A stretch of 64,000 bases of DNA from Hyphomicrobiales bacterium. GTDB lineage: Bacteria > Pseudomonadota > Alphaproteobacteria > Rhizobiales > Rhizobiaceae. The stretch covers positions 51,299-115,298 of the forward strand of contig UBTA01000078.1 in NCBI GenBank assembly GCA_900468065.1, in the 5' to 3' direction. This document shows, piece after piece, positions 27,919 through 37,900 of this stretch. The translations under genes and the position numbers were made by a program. Each line of letters begins with the position of its first letter. Within the stretch, counting starts at the first letter, position 1. The notes beneath the pieces are model-generated. The model was given only the letters and a program-made list of their open reading frames with translations, was not told the DNA's origin and did not search any database.

Positions 27919-28950
27919 ATGAAAACCGTCTTCTCGCCCCGCCATCTCGGTCATGCCAACCAGCTTGAATTGGTCGCTGGCGCCATCGTTCCCGGTTTCG
28001 AACTGACCTCGCGCGCCGAGTACGTCTCGGGGCGGATCAAGACGGTCGGGCTCGGGCCGATTCTGCCGCCGCAGGAGCATGACCTGACGACGGCCGCCCG
28101 TATTCATCGCCAGGACTATCTCGATTTCCTGCCGACGATTTGGGATCGCTGGACGGCGGAGGGGCGAACTGGTACTGCGCTTCCCTTCACGTGGCCAACC
28201 CGTGGCCTGCGCGGCGATGTGCCGCCCGAATTCATCGACGGGCTGCTCGGATATTATGCGTTCGACGCCGGCTGCGGCATCGTCGGAGGCTCGTGGGATG
28301 CGATCAAATCCTCGCATGACGTGGCGCTGACGGCGGCCGGTCTCGTCCAGGATGGCGAACGCGCAGCCTTTGCGCTTTGCCGCCCGCCTGGCCATCACGC
28401 CGGTGCCGGCTTCATGGGCGGCTATTGCTACATCAACAACGCCGCGGTGGCGGCGCAGTGGTTCCGAGACAACGGTGCCAAGCGCGTTTCGATCCTCGAC
28501 GTCGACTACCACCACGGCAATGGCACACAGGAAATCTTCTATTCCCGCGCCGATGTGCAGGTGATCAACCTGCATGCCGATCCGATGCAGGAATATCCCT
28601 ATTTCCTCGGCCATGCCGATGAGCGCGGAACCGGTGAGGGCGAGGGCTACAATCTCAACTATCCTATGCGCTTCGGCACGGATTGGGACCGCTGGTGCCA
28701 GGCGCTGGAAGACGCCTGCGGCAAGCTGGTCGCTTATAATCCGGATGTGGTGGTGATTTCGCTCGGCGTCGACACGTTCGAGAAGGACCCGATCAGCAAA
28801 TTCAAGCTGAAGACCGAGGATTTCGCCAAGATCGGCGAGCGTATCGCCCGACTGAACCTGCCCACTCTGTTTGTCATGGAAGGCGGCTATGCCGTCGCCG
28901 AAATCGGCGTCAACGCCGTCAGCGTGCTCACTGGCTTCGAGGGCAACTGA
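27919..28950 (+). CDS. Histone deacetylase-family acetylpolyamine amidohydrolase
   Basis: The 343-residue enzyme has the zinc deacetylase motifs: RPPGHHAGAGFMGGYCYINN (charge-relay histidines), ILDVDYHHGNGTQEIFY, LHADP, and GVDTFEKDP with the second metal aspartate. This is the acetylpolyamine amidohydrolase branch, which removes acetyl groups from acetylputrescine or acetylspermidine. ATG 27919 begins MKTVFSPRHLGHANQLELV. Its position after a Pot importer and before an N-carbamoylputrescine amidase supports polyamine salvage. The stop is 2 bp from the next start. Confidence 0.87.
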   Translation: MKTVFSPRHLGHANQLELVAGAIVPGFELTSRAEYVSGRIKTVGLGPILPPQEHDLTTAARIHRQDYLDFLPTIWDRWTAEGRTGTALPFTWPTRGLRGDVPPEFIDGLLGYYAFDAGCGIVGGSWDAIKSSHDVALTAAGLVQDGERAAFALCRPPGHHAGAGFMGGYCYINNAAVAAQWFRDNGAKRVSILDVDYHHGNGTQEIFYSRADVQVINLHADPMQEYPYFLGHADERGTGEGEGYNLNYPMRFGTDWDRWCQALEDACGKLVAYNPDVVVISLGVDTFEKDPISKFKLKTEDFAKIGERIARLNLPTLFVMEGGYAVAEIGVNAVSVLTGFEGN

Positions 28951-28952
28951 TC

Positions 28953-29833
<881 letters not shown>

Positions 29834-29837
<4 letters not shown>

Positions 29838-30979
29838 CGAATTACAAGCGCTCGGACGTGACGCTCGCCAATTGGCGAACCGCCCCCTTTTCGCAATGGG
29901 CCTTCCAGAATGTCAGCGAAATCGTGCCCTCTGCCGTCATTCCGGCCAGAGCCCAGGGTGAAGTGCCATACCTTGATCTCGGCGGTCTCAATGACCTGCA
30001 GGTGAGGGGCATTGATGGAGAGGGCCAATCGCTGAAAAAATTTCTGACCGCAAGCGAGACAGACGAACTCGTGGTGATGCGTGATGGGCGTATCGTTGCC
30101 GAATGGTCGGCGGATCATTCCAACCCCGGCCGGCCGCATATCATTTTTTCCGTGTCGAAATCCCTGACGGCTTTGCTTGCCGGAATTTTGGCCGGCAAGG
30201 GCTTGCTCTCCTTCGACAAGCTGGTGATCGATTATGTGCCGGAGGCCGCCGGTTCGGCTTACGCGGATGCAACGGTGCAGCAATTGTTGGACATGGAAAT
30301 CAGCGTCGATTTCGTCGAGGACTATCTCGATACATCCGGCGGCTTCGATCGCTATCGCCGGGCGACCGGCTGGAACCCCGACAGGCCGGACAGCCCCGCG
30401 CCGGATTTGAAGAGCTTCATCTGCAGCATCGCAAAAGGCCACTGGAAGCACGGGGAGAAGCATGCTTATCGCTCCCCCAACACAGATCTCGCCGGCATTG
30501 TGCTGGAGCGCGCCGGCGGTTGGCGGCTGCCAAGTTTGCTGAGTGATCACCTCTGGCAACCGATGGGTGCCCGCTCCGATGCCATGATCACCGTCGATCG
30601 CATCGGCACGGCGCGCGCTGCAGGCGGCATGTCGGCGAAGGCACGCGACCTTGCCCTGGCCGGTGAGCTTGTGCGCAAGAAAGGTGCCGGCCTGATCGCG
30701 GAGGCGTTCATTGATGATCTTTGGACCGGCGGCAGCCGCGATGCGTGGAAGAACGGTGACCAGACGAGCCTGTTTCCATCGGGTAGCTACCGCAATTACT
30801 GGTACGAGACCGGCGAGGGGGAGCTTGCCGCCATCGGCATTCACGGCCAATGGATCTGGATCGATCCGGCAACATCAACCGTGATCGTCAAATTGTCGTC
30901 GCAGGCCTTGCCGGTGGATGCTGGGCTGGATCAGGCAATCGTTTCCATGTTGCGCCAAGTCTCGGGCACCGCTGTCTGA
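29834..30979 (+). CDS. Serine hydrolase, class C beta-lactamase/NylB-like
   Basis: The 381-residue protein has the nucleophile motif SVSK in IIFSVSKSLTALLAGILAG, a tyrosine motif YRSPN, and HGQW near the C-terminus in place of KTG. This pattern is like 6-aminohexanoate-dimer hydrolase and related esterases rather than true beta-lactamases. There is no signal peptide, so it is probably cytoplasmic. ATG 29834 overlaps the AguB stop, so the two are translationally coupled. Its substrate may be an amide of a polyamine or omega-amino acid; this is inference from context only. Confidence 0.8.
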
Positions 30980-30981
30980 AA

Positions 30982-31665
30982 TTATATGGCCACGGCAACA
31001 GCGTCATCGGAATTCGTGGCGGCGGGCCATCGGATCAGCGCTTCGGCGCCGGTGGCCGTTAGACCATAGATGCCACGGTCGATACGCTCGAACCAGCCAT
31101 AGACGTTGCCGCGCAGGATGGTGGCGGCCGATGGCGTAATCGGCTTCAAATCCCTCGGACGCAACGGCCCGTGCTGCAGGGCGGCGGCGCAGGCCAGCGC
31201 CTGTTGCCGGTATGCGGTCATGATCGGCGAGCGCGTGCTGCCGCCGATGGCCGGGTCGCCCTTGCGCTTCTTGTGTTCGTTGACCAGACGCGACCGCTTG
31301 CGCACGTTCTTGCGCGGCATCAACGCCTCCGGGCTGACGATGACATCGACGGTACCATTGTCAGAGACACTCAGCATGCCGAAACCGAGCCGCCGGCAGA
31401 GATTGCGGTATCGGCGATCGCTTTCGCGGCCCTTTCCCCTGGCAGAGACGCGGGCTGCAATCCACACTTCGTCGCTCGCCGCAGCCCTGTCGACGGCTTG
31501 AAGGATGAGTTCGAGATTGAAGCTGAGCTTGAGTTCACAGATGACCACGACCGGTGGCTCTTCGGGGCTTAAGCCCACCAGATCGCAACCGGCGATCTCG
31601 CCTTTGACGCTATAGCCCGCGGCTTCGAGAAAACCCTTGATGGGCAGATAGAGCGTAGTCTCCAA
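30982..31665 (-). CDS. DUF2161-type PD-(D/E)XK nuclease-like protein
   Basis: The 227-residue protein fits the DUF2161 family, thought to be PD-(D/E)XK phosphodiesterases. The core reads GCDLVGLSPEEPPVVVICEL followed by KLSFNLELILQAVDR, where D and ExK form the predicted metal site. The C-terminal part (residues 150-220) looks like a winged-helix domain (TAYRQQALACAAAL, GWFERIDRGIYGLT). Its biological role is not known. It is convergent with the serine hydrolase gene, ending 2 bp from it. Confidence 0.7.
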   Translation of the reverse strand: METTLYLPIKGFLEAAGYSVKGEIAGCDLVGLSPEEPPVVVICELKLSFNLELILQAVDRAAASDEVWIAARVSARGKGRESDRRYRNLCRRLGFGMLSVSDNGTVDVIVSPEALMPRKNVRKRSRLVNEHKKRKGDPAIGGSTRSPIMTAYRQQALACAAALQHGPLRPRDLKPITPSAATILRGNVYGWFERIDRGIYGLTATGAEALIRWPAATNSDDAVAVAI

Positions 31666-31759
31666 ATCATGTCCTCATATCATCGTCTGCACGGTCTTGC
31701 AGTGATTTGCCGATGAGATCAATGAAATGATGGTCAGTTGGGGCTGGTTCTGCCGGGAC

Positions 31760-32233
31760 TTATCCGATCCCGGCGATAGACAGGACGACGATTTCCTCTT
31801 CCCGGCCGGCCACTTCGAACTCGACCGTGTCGCCGGGCACAGCACCGTCGAGTGCGCGGGCAAGCGGCGATGTCCAGGCGATTGCCCCTACCGACGGATC
31901 AGCCTCGTCCTCGCCGACGATGCGGATATCCTTGAGTGTGCCGCCGCGCCTGATGGAAACATGCGTTCCGAACCGGACCGAAGGTGGTTCCGCGACGGGG
32001 TCCATGACCTCCATGCTGGCGCGGCGCGCTTCCCAATAGCGCAGATCGCGCTTGAGAGCCGCGAGCACGTCGACATCGCTGGTCGCCGCGGTCTGCTGGG
32101 TAAGCGCCGCAACCATCTGCTCGATCTGCCGGGCGCCATTGGGCGTAACCAGGTTTCGGGCGGTACTGATGGACCGCTCGGGAACGGGCGGAGGCGGGGC
32201 GTCGTCGATTTCCTTGGTGAATGCGCGGCTCAT
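31760..32233 (-). CDS. GreA/GreB-family elongation-factor-like protein
   Basis: The 157-residue protein begins with a charged helical part that includes NLVTPNGARQIEQMVAAL and LRYWEARRASMEV, followed by a C-terminal GreA/B FKBP-like domain (FGTHVSIRRGGTLKDIRIVG, GAIAWTSPLARALDGAVPGD). Proteins of this sort bind RNA polymerase. ATG 32233 is preferred because GGAGAGACCG precedes it; an ATG 45 bp upstream would add 15 residues. It differs from canonical GreA in having a proline-rich N-terminus, so its exact function is unsure. Confidence 0.75.
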   Translation of the reverse strand: MSRAFTKEIDDAPPPPVPERSISTARNLVTPNGARQIEQMVAALTQQTAATSDVDVLAALKRDLRYWEARRASMEVMDPVAEPPSVRFGTHVSIRRGGTLKDIRIVGEDEADPSVGAIAWTSPLARALDGAVPGDTVEFEVAGREEEIVVLSIAGIG

Positions 32234-32317
32234 CGGTCTCTCCTCCCATACCAACGCATAGCACGCTTTCGGGTTCACTTGCGGCCAACCTTGGCTGCGG
32301 ATTTGAAAAACGGTGAA

Positions 32318-32752
32318 TCACACCTTCTTTTTCAGCTTGGTGCGCCGATCGTGGATGATGTGATCGACTTTTCCGGCCAAGGCGTGATCCGGTTCGCTCT
32401 CCGCGGCTTCCCGCAAAAGCTCGGTCAGACGTTTGAGCTCTGTTTCGTCGAGATGTTCGATGCCCATGAAGCGGTTCTCGGCTTCGCTGGTCAGGATCAG
32501 CTCGTCAAGCTTGGCCTGAACGGCCTTTCCGTCGCGATTCTGGGAATTCTGCAGCACGAACACCATGAGAAACGTGATGATCGTCGTTCCAGTGTTGATG
32601 ACCAGCTGCCAGGTTTCTGAAAAACCAAAGAGCGGACCGGTGACGGCCCAAATGAGAATACCGGCAACAGCAATCACGAAGGTCGCGGGCTTACCGGTCA
32701 ACTGCGCGACCCCGCTGGAAAATCTTGAAAAGAGACTGGGTTTTTCAGACAT
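32318..32752 (-). CDS. Low-affinity iron permease-family membrane protein
   Basis: The 144-residue protein has two hydrophobic segments (FVIAVAGILIWAVTGPLFGF and WQLVINTGTTIITFLMVFVL), then LQNSQNRDGKAVQAKLDELI, the signature of the bacterial low-affinity iron permease-like family. The tail is charged and helical. The name comes from fungal Fet4; transport by the short bacterial forms is not established. ATG 32752 follows GGAGGAATGCC. No iron box was found upstream. Confidence 0.8.
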   Translation of the reverse strand: MSEKPSLFSRFSSGVAQLTGKPATFVIAVAGILIWAVTGPLFGFSETWQLVINTGTTIITFLMVFVLQNSQNRDGKAVQAKLDELILTSEAENRFMGIEHLDETELKRLTELLREAAESEPDHALAGKVDHIIHDRRTKLKKKV

Positions 32753-32865
32753 GGCATTCCTCCATCGGATCGCGCCACGTCCTAAAGTCCCGGCAGCAAT
32801 GGAAGTTCCTGCCGGGACCGCTGTGCATGACAATATCGCCAGATTCGTCTCCTGAACGCCCTGCC

Positions 32866-33867
32866 TCAGGCCGTCGATGCGCTCAACCGGCGTTCAGCCT
32901 CGTCCCAGCTACCGGTTATGCGCAGACTGGGCGATTGGCCTTCGTCATGCTTGGCCCAGCGCAATGGCAAGGCATCCGGCCGCCGGATGATGCGGCGTGG
33001 CGTGAAGCGCCAGAGGCGTTCGGCCCCCTCGAACGCCGCGATTTCAGGCGAATCCACGACGACTTGGGCATCGCCGGAAAGCTGCAGCAGGTCGCCGGTA
33101 TCGAAATCGGCAAAGACAAGGCCGGCCTTGCCATTGGCGAGGATATTGCCAAGCGTGTTGAAGAACAGGTTGCCGGCGAAGTCCGGAATGGTCAGCACGC
33201 CGTCAGCGCCGATGCGGACAAAACCCGGCTTGCCGCCCCGGTGCGAGACATCCGCCTGCCGCTGTCCGTTCCCGAACTCCGCATAGGTCGCGATGAAGAA
33301 CGTGTCGGCCGCGGCGATCATCTGCTGAGCATCCGCGTCGAGCGTCTCTAACATCACCGGCTTGGAGACGGCGCCTGCGAAAGGATCGCGGACAAAGCGG
33401 AAATCACGCAGCTGAACATATTTCGGACAATTGCCGTAGGATTGGCCGACGTCTACATCGAAGCCCTCCGGCCCAGACCTGTGGATTTTTCCGTTCAGCC
33501 GGTTGCGGCGGCGGCTGTGTAGCTCGATGCCGAGCATGCCGATGGCGTCACCGTCGCCCATCCCGGCGTCCGCCGGATCGTCGGGTCGCCGGTCAAGACC
33601 GACGCTCAAAACGTGCGGATCCGGGCTTTGCAGAAAACCGGGATTGGCCGCCCGCATCGTTGCCCACGCATCTCCTTCGCCATCCACCGTGCCCAGCACG
33701 ATAAATGGGAGCTGCGCATAGAAGGCGCGGTGCTGATCGATCAGGTGATCGCGCAGCACCCGGCGGCCAAGCTCTTCCATGCGCTCGGCAACACCGGCCT
33801 GATCCTGCAGCACCCGCTCTCCCGCATGCCACGGGGATGTCTGGCCTGTTGGGTTGAGAGACAGCAT
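32866..33867 (-). CDS. Pyridoxamine 5'-phosphate oxidase-family (FMN-binding split-barrel) protein
   Basis: The 333-residue protein has a split-barrel domain in two halves: LPFIVLGTVDGEGDAWATMR near residue 55, and ADTFFIATYAEFGNGQRQAD plus ISHRGGKPGFVRI-like VSHRGGKPGFVRIGADGVLT near 190-230, the FMN phosphate-binding region. It would bind FMN or F420-like flavins and act as an oxidoreductase. Larger relatives are fused to a ferredoxin reductase; this one is not. The GST gene lies upstream and a LysR gene faces the pair, suggesting a two-gene detoxification operon. Confidence 0.75.
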   Translation of the reverse strand: MLSLNPTGQTSPWHAGERVLQDQAGVAERMEELGRRVLRDHLIDQHRAFYAQLPFIVLGTVDGEGDAWATMRAANPGFLQSPDPHVLSVGLDRRPDDPADAGMGDGDAIGMLGIELHSRRRNRLNGKIHRSGPEGFDVDVGQSYGNCPKYVQLRDFRFVRDPFAGAVSKPVMLETLDADAQQMIAAADTFFIATYAEFGNGQRQADVSHRGGKPGFVRIGADGVLTIPDFAGNLFFNTLGNILANGKAGLVFADFDTGDLLQLSGDAQVVVDSPEIAAFEGAERLWRFTPRRIIRRPDALPLRWAKHDEGQSPSLRITGSWDEAERRLSASTA

Positions 33868-33921
33868 TCGCTGATCCTTTGATGAATTGGTGGCAAGGTG
33901 CTCCGCAGCTTTAAGGCCTGC

Positions 33922-34539
33922 TTAGGCAGGCTCCGGGACGCCGATTGCCGTCTTCCGGAAGGTGACAAAACCCGGAAGGGCCTCGACACGCTTCAGCCAG
34001 GCATTGACGTTGGAATAGGCGCTGCGATCGACATTCCCCTCCGGTGCGCGGGCGATGTAGCTGTACAGCGCGACGTCGGCGATGGTCGGCTGGTCTGCTG
34101 CAATCCACTGGCAGCCGTCGAGCGCCGCCTCGATGTGGCGCAGGATCAGATGGGCGCGGGCGATGACTTCGTCCGCATTGAAGCCCGCACCGAAAACGGT
34201 GACAAGCCTTGCTGCACAGGGGCCATAGGCGATTTCACCCGCGGCGACGGAAAGCCATTGCTGTACGGCTGCGGCTCCCCTCGGATCTTCGGGCAGCCAG
34301 TCCTTCGCCGCGTGTTTCTTGGCAAGATAGACGAGGATGGCATTGGAATCGGCGACGATCGTGCCGTCATCGTCGAGCACCGGAACCTGGCCGAAGGGGT
34401 TGAGTTTCAGGAATTCCGGGCTCTTGTGGGCGCGCGCAGCAAGATCGACTTCGATTAGCTCTGCATCGACCCCAAGCAGCGAGAGGAACAGGCGGGCGCG
34501 GTGCGCGTGGCCGGATAGCGGGTGATAGTAAAGTTTCAT
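33922..34539 (-). CDS. Glutathione S-transferase
   Basis: The 205-residue protein has a thioredoxin-like N-terminus ([20 protein letters not shown]), the cis-proline/glutathione site [20 protein letters not shown] and the all-helical C-terminal domain with [13 protein letters not shown]. The catalytic residue is probably the serine in PLSGHAHR. The substrate is unknown. The gene is upstream of the PNPOx-like gene on the same strand and divergent from a LysR regulator. Confidence 0.85.
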   Translation of the reverse strand: MKLYYHPLSGHAHRARLFLSLLGVDAELIEVDLAARAHKSPEFLKLNPFGQVPVLDDDGTIVADSNAILVYLAKKHAAKDWLPEDPRGAAAVQQWLSVAAGEIAYGPCAARLVTVFGAGFNADEVIARAHLILRHIEAALDGCQWIAADQPTIADVALYSYIARAPEGNVDRSAYSNVNAWLKRVEALPGFVTFRKTAIGVPEPA

Positions 34540-34626
34540 CGAAGGTCTCCTTGGGACGTTGATTGCCCTTGAGAGAAGATGTTTCTTTCTTCATCGAAAC
34601 AGAAGTGCGATAAAAGACAAGATATC

Positions 34627-34643
34627 ATTCCATTGAATGGAAT
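34627..34643. promoter_or_regulatory. Palindromic LysR operator candidate
   Basis: ATTCCATTGAATGGAAT is an inverted repeat (ATTCCATT with AATGGAAT around a central G) 20 bp before the LysR start and about 88 bp before the divergent GST gene. The position suits both autoregulation and control of the GST gene. Confidence 0.55.
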
Positions 34644-34663
34644 AATGAGGTAGGAGCGTTAAA

Positions 34664-35572
34664 GTGGACAGGCTTCAATCCATGCGTGTTCTGGTGAAGG
34701 TTGCCGATACCGGCAGCTTTGCGCAGGCGGCACGCGTACTCAACATGAGCCCACCTGCGGTCACCCGGGCCATTGCCTATTTGGAAGACGTGACGGGTGC
34801 CCGGCTTTTCCTGCGGTCGACCCGATCGGTGAAACTGACGGCGCCTGGCAGCCGCTATGTCGAGGATTGCCGCCGCATCCTTGCCGATATCGACGAGGCC
34901 GAGGCGTCTGCCGGCGGCTCGCATGCAACGCCCTCCGGCCTGCTGACGGTGACGGCGCCGGTCCTGTTCGGCCAGACCTATGTCATGCCGGTCCTGACAT
35001 CGTTTCTGACGCGGCATCGGGCCGTCAACGGCCGCGCTCTTCTGCTCGACCGCGTCGTCAACTTGTTGGAAGAGGGCATCGATGTCGCGTTGCGTATCGG
35101 GCAGCTGCCGGATTCCGGGTACAATGCCATCAAGGTCGGCAGTGTCCGGCGGGTGATCTGCGGAGCACCGTCCTATTTCGAGGATCATCCGGTGCCGCAT
35201 GTGCCTGCTGACCTGGCCGGTCACACCATTATTGCCAATACCGGTTCGTCCGCGCCGCAGGACTGGCGTTTCTCGGGCGGGGAAAAGAGCCACGTCACGC
35301 TGCGTCCCCGATTGTTCTGCAACACCGTGGATGCCTCGATCTCCGCTGCGCTCAGCGGCTGGGGTCTGACCAGTGCACTGTCGTATCAGGTGGCATCGGC
35401 GGTACGGGAGGGGAGGCTCGATATCGTGCTCCCTGATTACGAGGAAGCGCCCATTCCCATTCACGTGATGCATGCCGAAGGCCGTCATATCTCGGCCAAG
35501 ACACGGGCATTCGTTGATTTTCTGGTCGCTGAATTGCGCGCCAACCACAACGTGCAGTCTGCAACTTCGTGA
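34664..35572 (+). CDS. LysR-family transcriptional regulator
   Basis: The 302-residue protein starts with a LysR HTH (MRVLVKVADTGSFAQAARVL, PAVTRAIAYLEDVTGARLF) followed by a two-lobe effector domain. It belongs to the CrgA-like subgroup by its ATPSGLLTVTAPVLFG linker. The start codon is GTG 34664. It faces the GST-PNPOx pair across a 125-bp gap containing ATTCCATTGAATGGAAT (34627-34643), a near-perfect palindrome likely to be its binding site. Confidence 0.87.
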   Translation: MDRLQSMRVLVKVADTGSFAQAARVLNMSPPAVTRAIAYLEDVTGARLFLRSTRSVKLTAPGSRYVEDCRRILADIDEAEASAGGSHATPSGLLTVTAPVLFGQTYVMPVLTSFLTRHRAVNGRALLLDRVVNLLEEGIDVALRIGQLPDSGYNAIKVGSVRRVICGAPSYFEDHPVPHVPADLAGHTIIANTGSSAPQDWRFSGGEKSHVTLRPRLFCNTVDASISAALSGWGLTSALSYQVASAVREGRLDIVLPDYEEAPIPIHVMHAEGRHISAKTRAFVDFLVAELRANHNVQSATS

Positions 35573-36046
35573 GTAACCCGCGAAAGAGAGTCACGGTTAC
35601 GTTCTGAAACCCCGCATTTCTGGGTTTGATATCGCCTTGAACCCGGGATAAAGTCACGATTGCCTTGCCATATAAGTCATGCTTTTAGGAAGTCCGATCT
35701 AATTTCGTTTTGTGAAGACATGTTGTGTTGGTTTCCACGCGGAACTGAGCCGGTTAGGCGTATTGCGGAGAGCATGATGAGCACTTTTACCATCGGAGGT
35801 TCTCTTGTTGACGTGTGAGCACTGATAGGCCGGATGCGTTTGTCTCTTCAGTCGATCTGCTATTCGCGGTCGACATGAATGCTCGTTCTAAGTTGAGGAA
35901 ATCGCACGATTTCCTCACCAAGCAGAGTCCACTTGCCGGCGCTCGAGCTACCCGGCCTCGCGGCAATCACGAGGACGGAATTATTATCGTGGCATTACTG
36001 GCACTTGGCATGCCCCAACGGTTCCGGGCCCAGCTCTTCAAAGTCG
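35573..36046. other. Region without a supported gene
   Basis: Nearly 470 bases with only poor short frames on both strands and no ribosome binding site tied to one. On the minus strand a short run reading DFEELGPEPLGHAKCQ and a stop (near 35995-36050) looks like a protein tail, but no family was recognised. The stretch is best read as gene debris. Confidence 0.4.
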
Positions 36047-36295
36047 CTATAGGGCTGCGGTTCCCCGTAATCCGGAAATGGCTAACATTTTCATGGCGAG
36101 CACAGCCGCACCAAACCCGTTGTCGATATTCATTGTAGCGATGCCGGGTGCGCACGAGGCAAGCGCGGAACTCAACGCGGCGTTTCCGCCGGCAGACACA
36201 CCGTAGCCGACCGACGTAGGGACAGCGATGACGGGCGCCGGGATCAACCCCGCCAGCACGCTGAACAACGCGCCTTCCATGCCCGCGAGCGCTAC
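36047..36295 (-). pseudogene. larB: LarB C-terminal fragment
   Basis: The minus frame gives [20 protein letters not shown], then [34 protein letters not shown] and a stop. This is the end of LarB, the enzyme that carboxylates and hydrolyses nicotinic acid adenine dinucleotide at the first step of nickel-pincer cofactor synthesis. A TAA stands in frame just upstream of 36293, and no LarB-like sequence is seen beyond it, so about two thirds of the gene are missing. LarC and LarE are not nearby. It is a relic. Confidence 0.75.
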
Positions 36296-36783
36296 CCGGA
36301 ATTAATTCTGAATCGCGAGCAAATATCGCCTCGCTTGACTAGATGCAGTCCGGTACGTGCGAAGTCGCTACACTTACATGGGCGTTGAAGCGATGCGATG
36401 AAGGGTATGCCGCTGTGGCAAGAGCGGAAGGATTTTCAGGTTCGCGCCTACGTCGGCCATTGATCTCGGAATGGAAGCTTTCTGGAGGCAGACGTCATCG
36501 GAGCCCACAGAAGAGGCGTTGCAGCGCGCAGTCCGTGGCGGGGCGATCCGCGCATCGGCGGTATTAAGTCGACAGGATATTCACCTTCATCGACGAAAGG
36601 CTGACAGGCTCAGCCCTACGCCTGAGGTCGAAGCCCCACATAGAACGATCTACAGCTTTACCGACCCGAGCAAGACATGGATGCTGCAGGCGGGCTTTTG
36701 CCAGTGCAGAAGCCGATGGCACTTTAAATTCGGGTTAAGGACTGCGCATATAACATCCGGCGATCATGCAAGGAACGAGAACC
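36296..36783. other. Region without a supported gene before the BLUF gene
   Basis: About 490 bases. A plus-strand frame at 36471-36860 is open but has no recognisable family and runs into the BLUF gene in a different frame. Nothing resembling a transposase end or inverted repeat was found. The promoter of the BLUF gene is expected near 36730-36770. Confidence 0.4.
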
Positions 36784-37221
36784 ATGGGCATATTTCGCAT
36801 CGTCTACTTCAGCGAGAACCACCTCGACTACGACGCAGACGGGGTGGAGGCGCAACTTGAGACAATCCTGAAGACGTCGCAGTCTAACAACGCGCGGGAC
36901 GGCGTTACAGGGGCGCTGATTTTCGACGACCTCTGGTTCATTCAGGTTTTGGAAGGCGACCGCGAGACGGTCTGGAAGACCTTTGACCGGATCCGTTCAG
37001 ACGAACGGCATCATAGCGTCACCATTGTCGATGCAAGAGATGTCGAGGCTCGCGAATACGGTGAGTGGTCCATGGGTCTGATCACCAGAAACGCAGACAC
37101 CGCGGCAATTCTTGAGGAGTTTGGGCCGAACGGTAAGATGAATGTCCGATCTATGAAAGTCGAAGGCTTCCTGGCAGCGTTCCGCAGATCGGCGACAGTC
37201 GGCTCCGCATTCGCGGCCTGA
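36784..37221 (+). CDS. BLUF-domain blue-light sensor
   Basis: The 145-residue protein is almost only a BLUF domain. Flavin-binding landmarks are present: the tyrosine in FRIVYFSEN, the asparagine in SQSNNARDGVTGALIF, the glutamine in FIQVLEGDRE, and the tryptophan/methionine in EWSMGLI. These are the residues that switch hydrogen bonds on blue-light absorption. There is no output domain, so it must act through a partner, as short BLUF proteins do. ATG 36784 follows AAGGAACGAG. No obvious partner gene lies beside it. Confidence 0.88.
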   Translation: MGIFRIVYFSENHLDYDADGVEAQLETILKTSQSNNARDGVTGALIFDDLWFIQVLEGDRETVWKTFDRIRSDERHHSVTIVDARDVEAREYGEWSMGLITRNADTAAILEEFGPNGKMNVRSMKVEGFLAAFRRSATVGSAFAA

Positions 37222-37365
37222 TTAACGCTGCCTGACCGGAACGAGGTTTGGCTGTTCGCGCCATTCGCCGATGCCACGCAGCAGGCGGAAATTGTAGAGG
37301 TCGTGCAGTAAGCTCATTCCTGAGCAATACAGAATCAGCAGAGGCTAGATCTCGGGAACAACCAG

Positions 37366-37433
37366 TGAGGCAATCGAGAACATTTATGTGAGGCAACGGC
37401 ATTGTTCTTTGGGAACACTCTTGGATGAGGCAA
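37366..37433. repeat. Three direct copies of TGAGGCAA
   Basis: TGAGGCAA occurs at 37366-37373, 37389-37396 and 37426-37433, spaced 23 and 37 bases apart, in the gap between the BLUF and Rieske genes. They could be binding sites or chance repeats; no regulator is known for this motif. Confidence 0.35.
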
Positions 37434-37486
37434 TACGATTCTCATCCTGATTGTCGCGCCGCACCAGCAGAAGTATCGGCGCGATC

Positions 37487-37813
37487 TTACACGCCACGAC
37501 TGACCGTCACGACGTTGGCCAGTTTCAACGACCCTAATTCCAGGACGATTTGGCCAAAGGGGACACTCACGACGGGTCCGCAAAGATTCAACGTGCTGTC
37601 GCGTGCGATCAGCCGCTCGATCGAGTAGGCGTTATGATGCATCGGGCAGACGATCGGCTCCTTCTCGTTGATGTACCCGAACTTCAGCGGGCCACCAGGG
37701 TGAGGGCATGTGTTGGGCACGAGATATCCCGATGCGAAAGCAGGAAAATACTCCAGGCCGCTTCTGACAAGGGGTGGAAGGTCCTGGCCGATCCAGCTTG
37801 CGTTCTCACCCAT
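37487..37813 (-). CDS. Small Rieske [2Fe-2S] ferredoxin-like protein
   Basis: The 108-residue protein has the two Rieske ligand boxes CPHPGGPL and CPMHHNAYSI, that is CxH and CxxH, spaced as in Rieske ferredoxins. It has no membrane anchor or signal. It ends after a short beta domain (VVSVPFGQIVLEL). Such proteins pass electrons to oxygenases or reductases, but no partner gene is nearby. It lies between debris and the TetR gene; the stretch to its left down to the BLUF gene is non-coding. Confidence 0.65.
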   Translation of the reverse strand: MGENASWIGQDLPPLVRSGLEYFPAFASGYLVPNTCPHPGGPLKFGYINEKEPIVCPMHHNAYSIERLIARDSTLNLCGPVVSVPFGQIVLELGSLKLANVVTVSRGV

Positions 37814-37871
37814 CTGTAAACCTCGCGCGCAACGCTTGAAAGAGGACTGACCACCGGTTTAAACGCCGCAG

Positions 37872-37900
37872 TTGACAGAGATTGCATTTCGATTTACGAA
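37872..37900 (+). promoter_or_regulatory. Candidate promoter of the TetR gene
   Basis: TTGACA (37872-37877) is followed after 17 bp by TACGAA (37895-37900). The -10 hexamer lies inside the left arm of the large palindrome at 37890-37933, so a bound repressor would block RNA polymerase. Confidence 0.5.

Noticed and set aside
35573..36783. Insertion-sequence remnant
   Set aside because: The stretch is gene-poor and contains a larB fragment, but no transposase motif, terminal inverted repeat or target duplication could be found.
36471..36860. A 129-codon plus-strand frame ahead of the BLUF gene
   Set aside because: It has no recognisable family or ribosome binding site, and it overlaps the well-supported BLUF gene in another frame.
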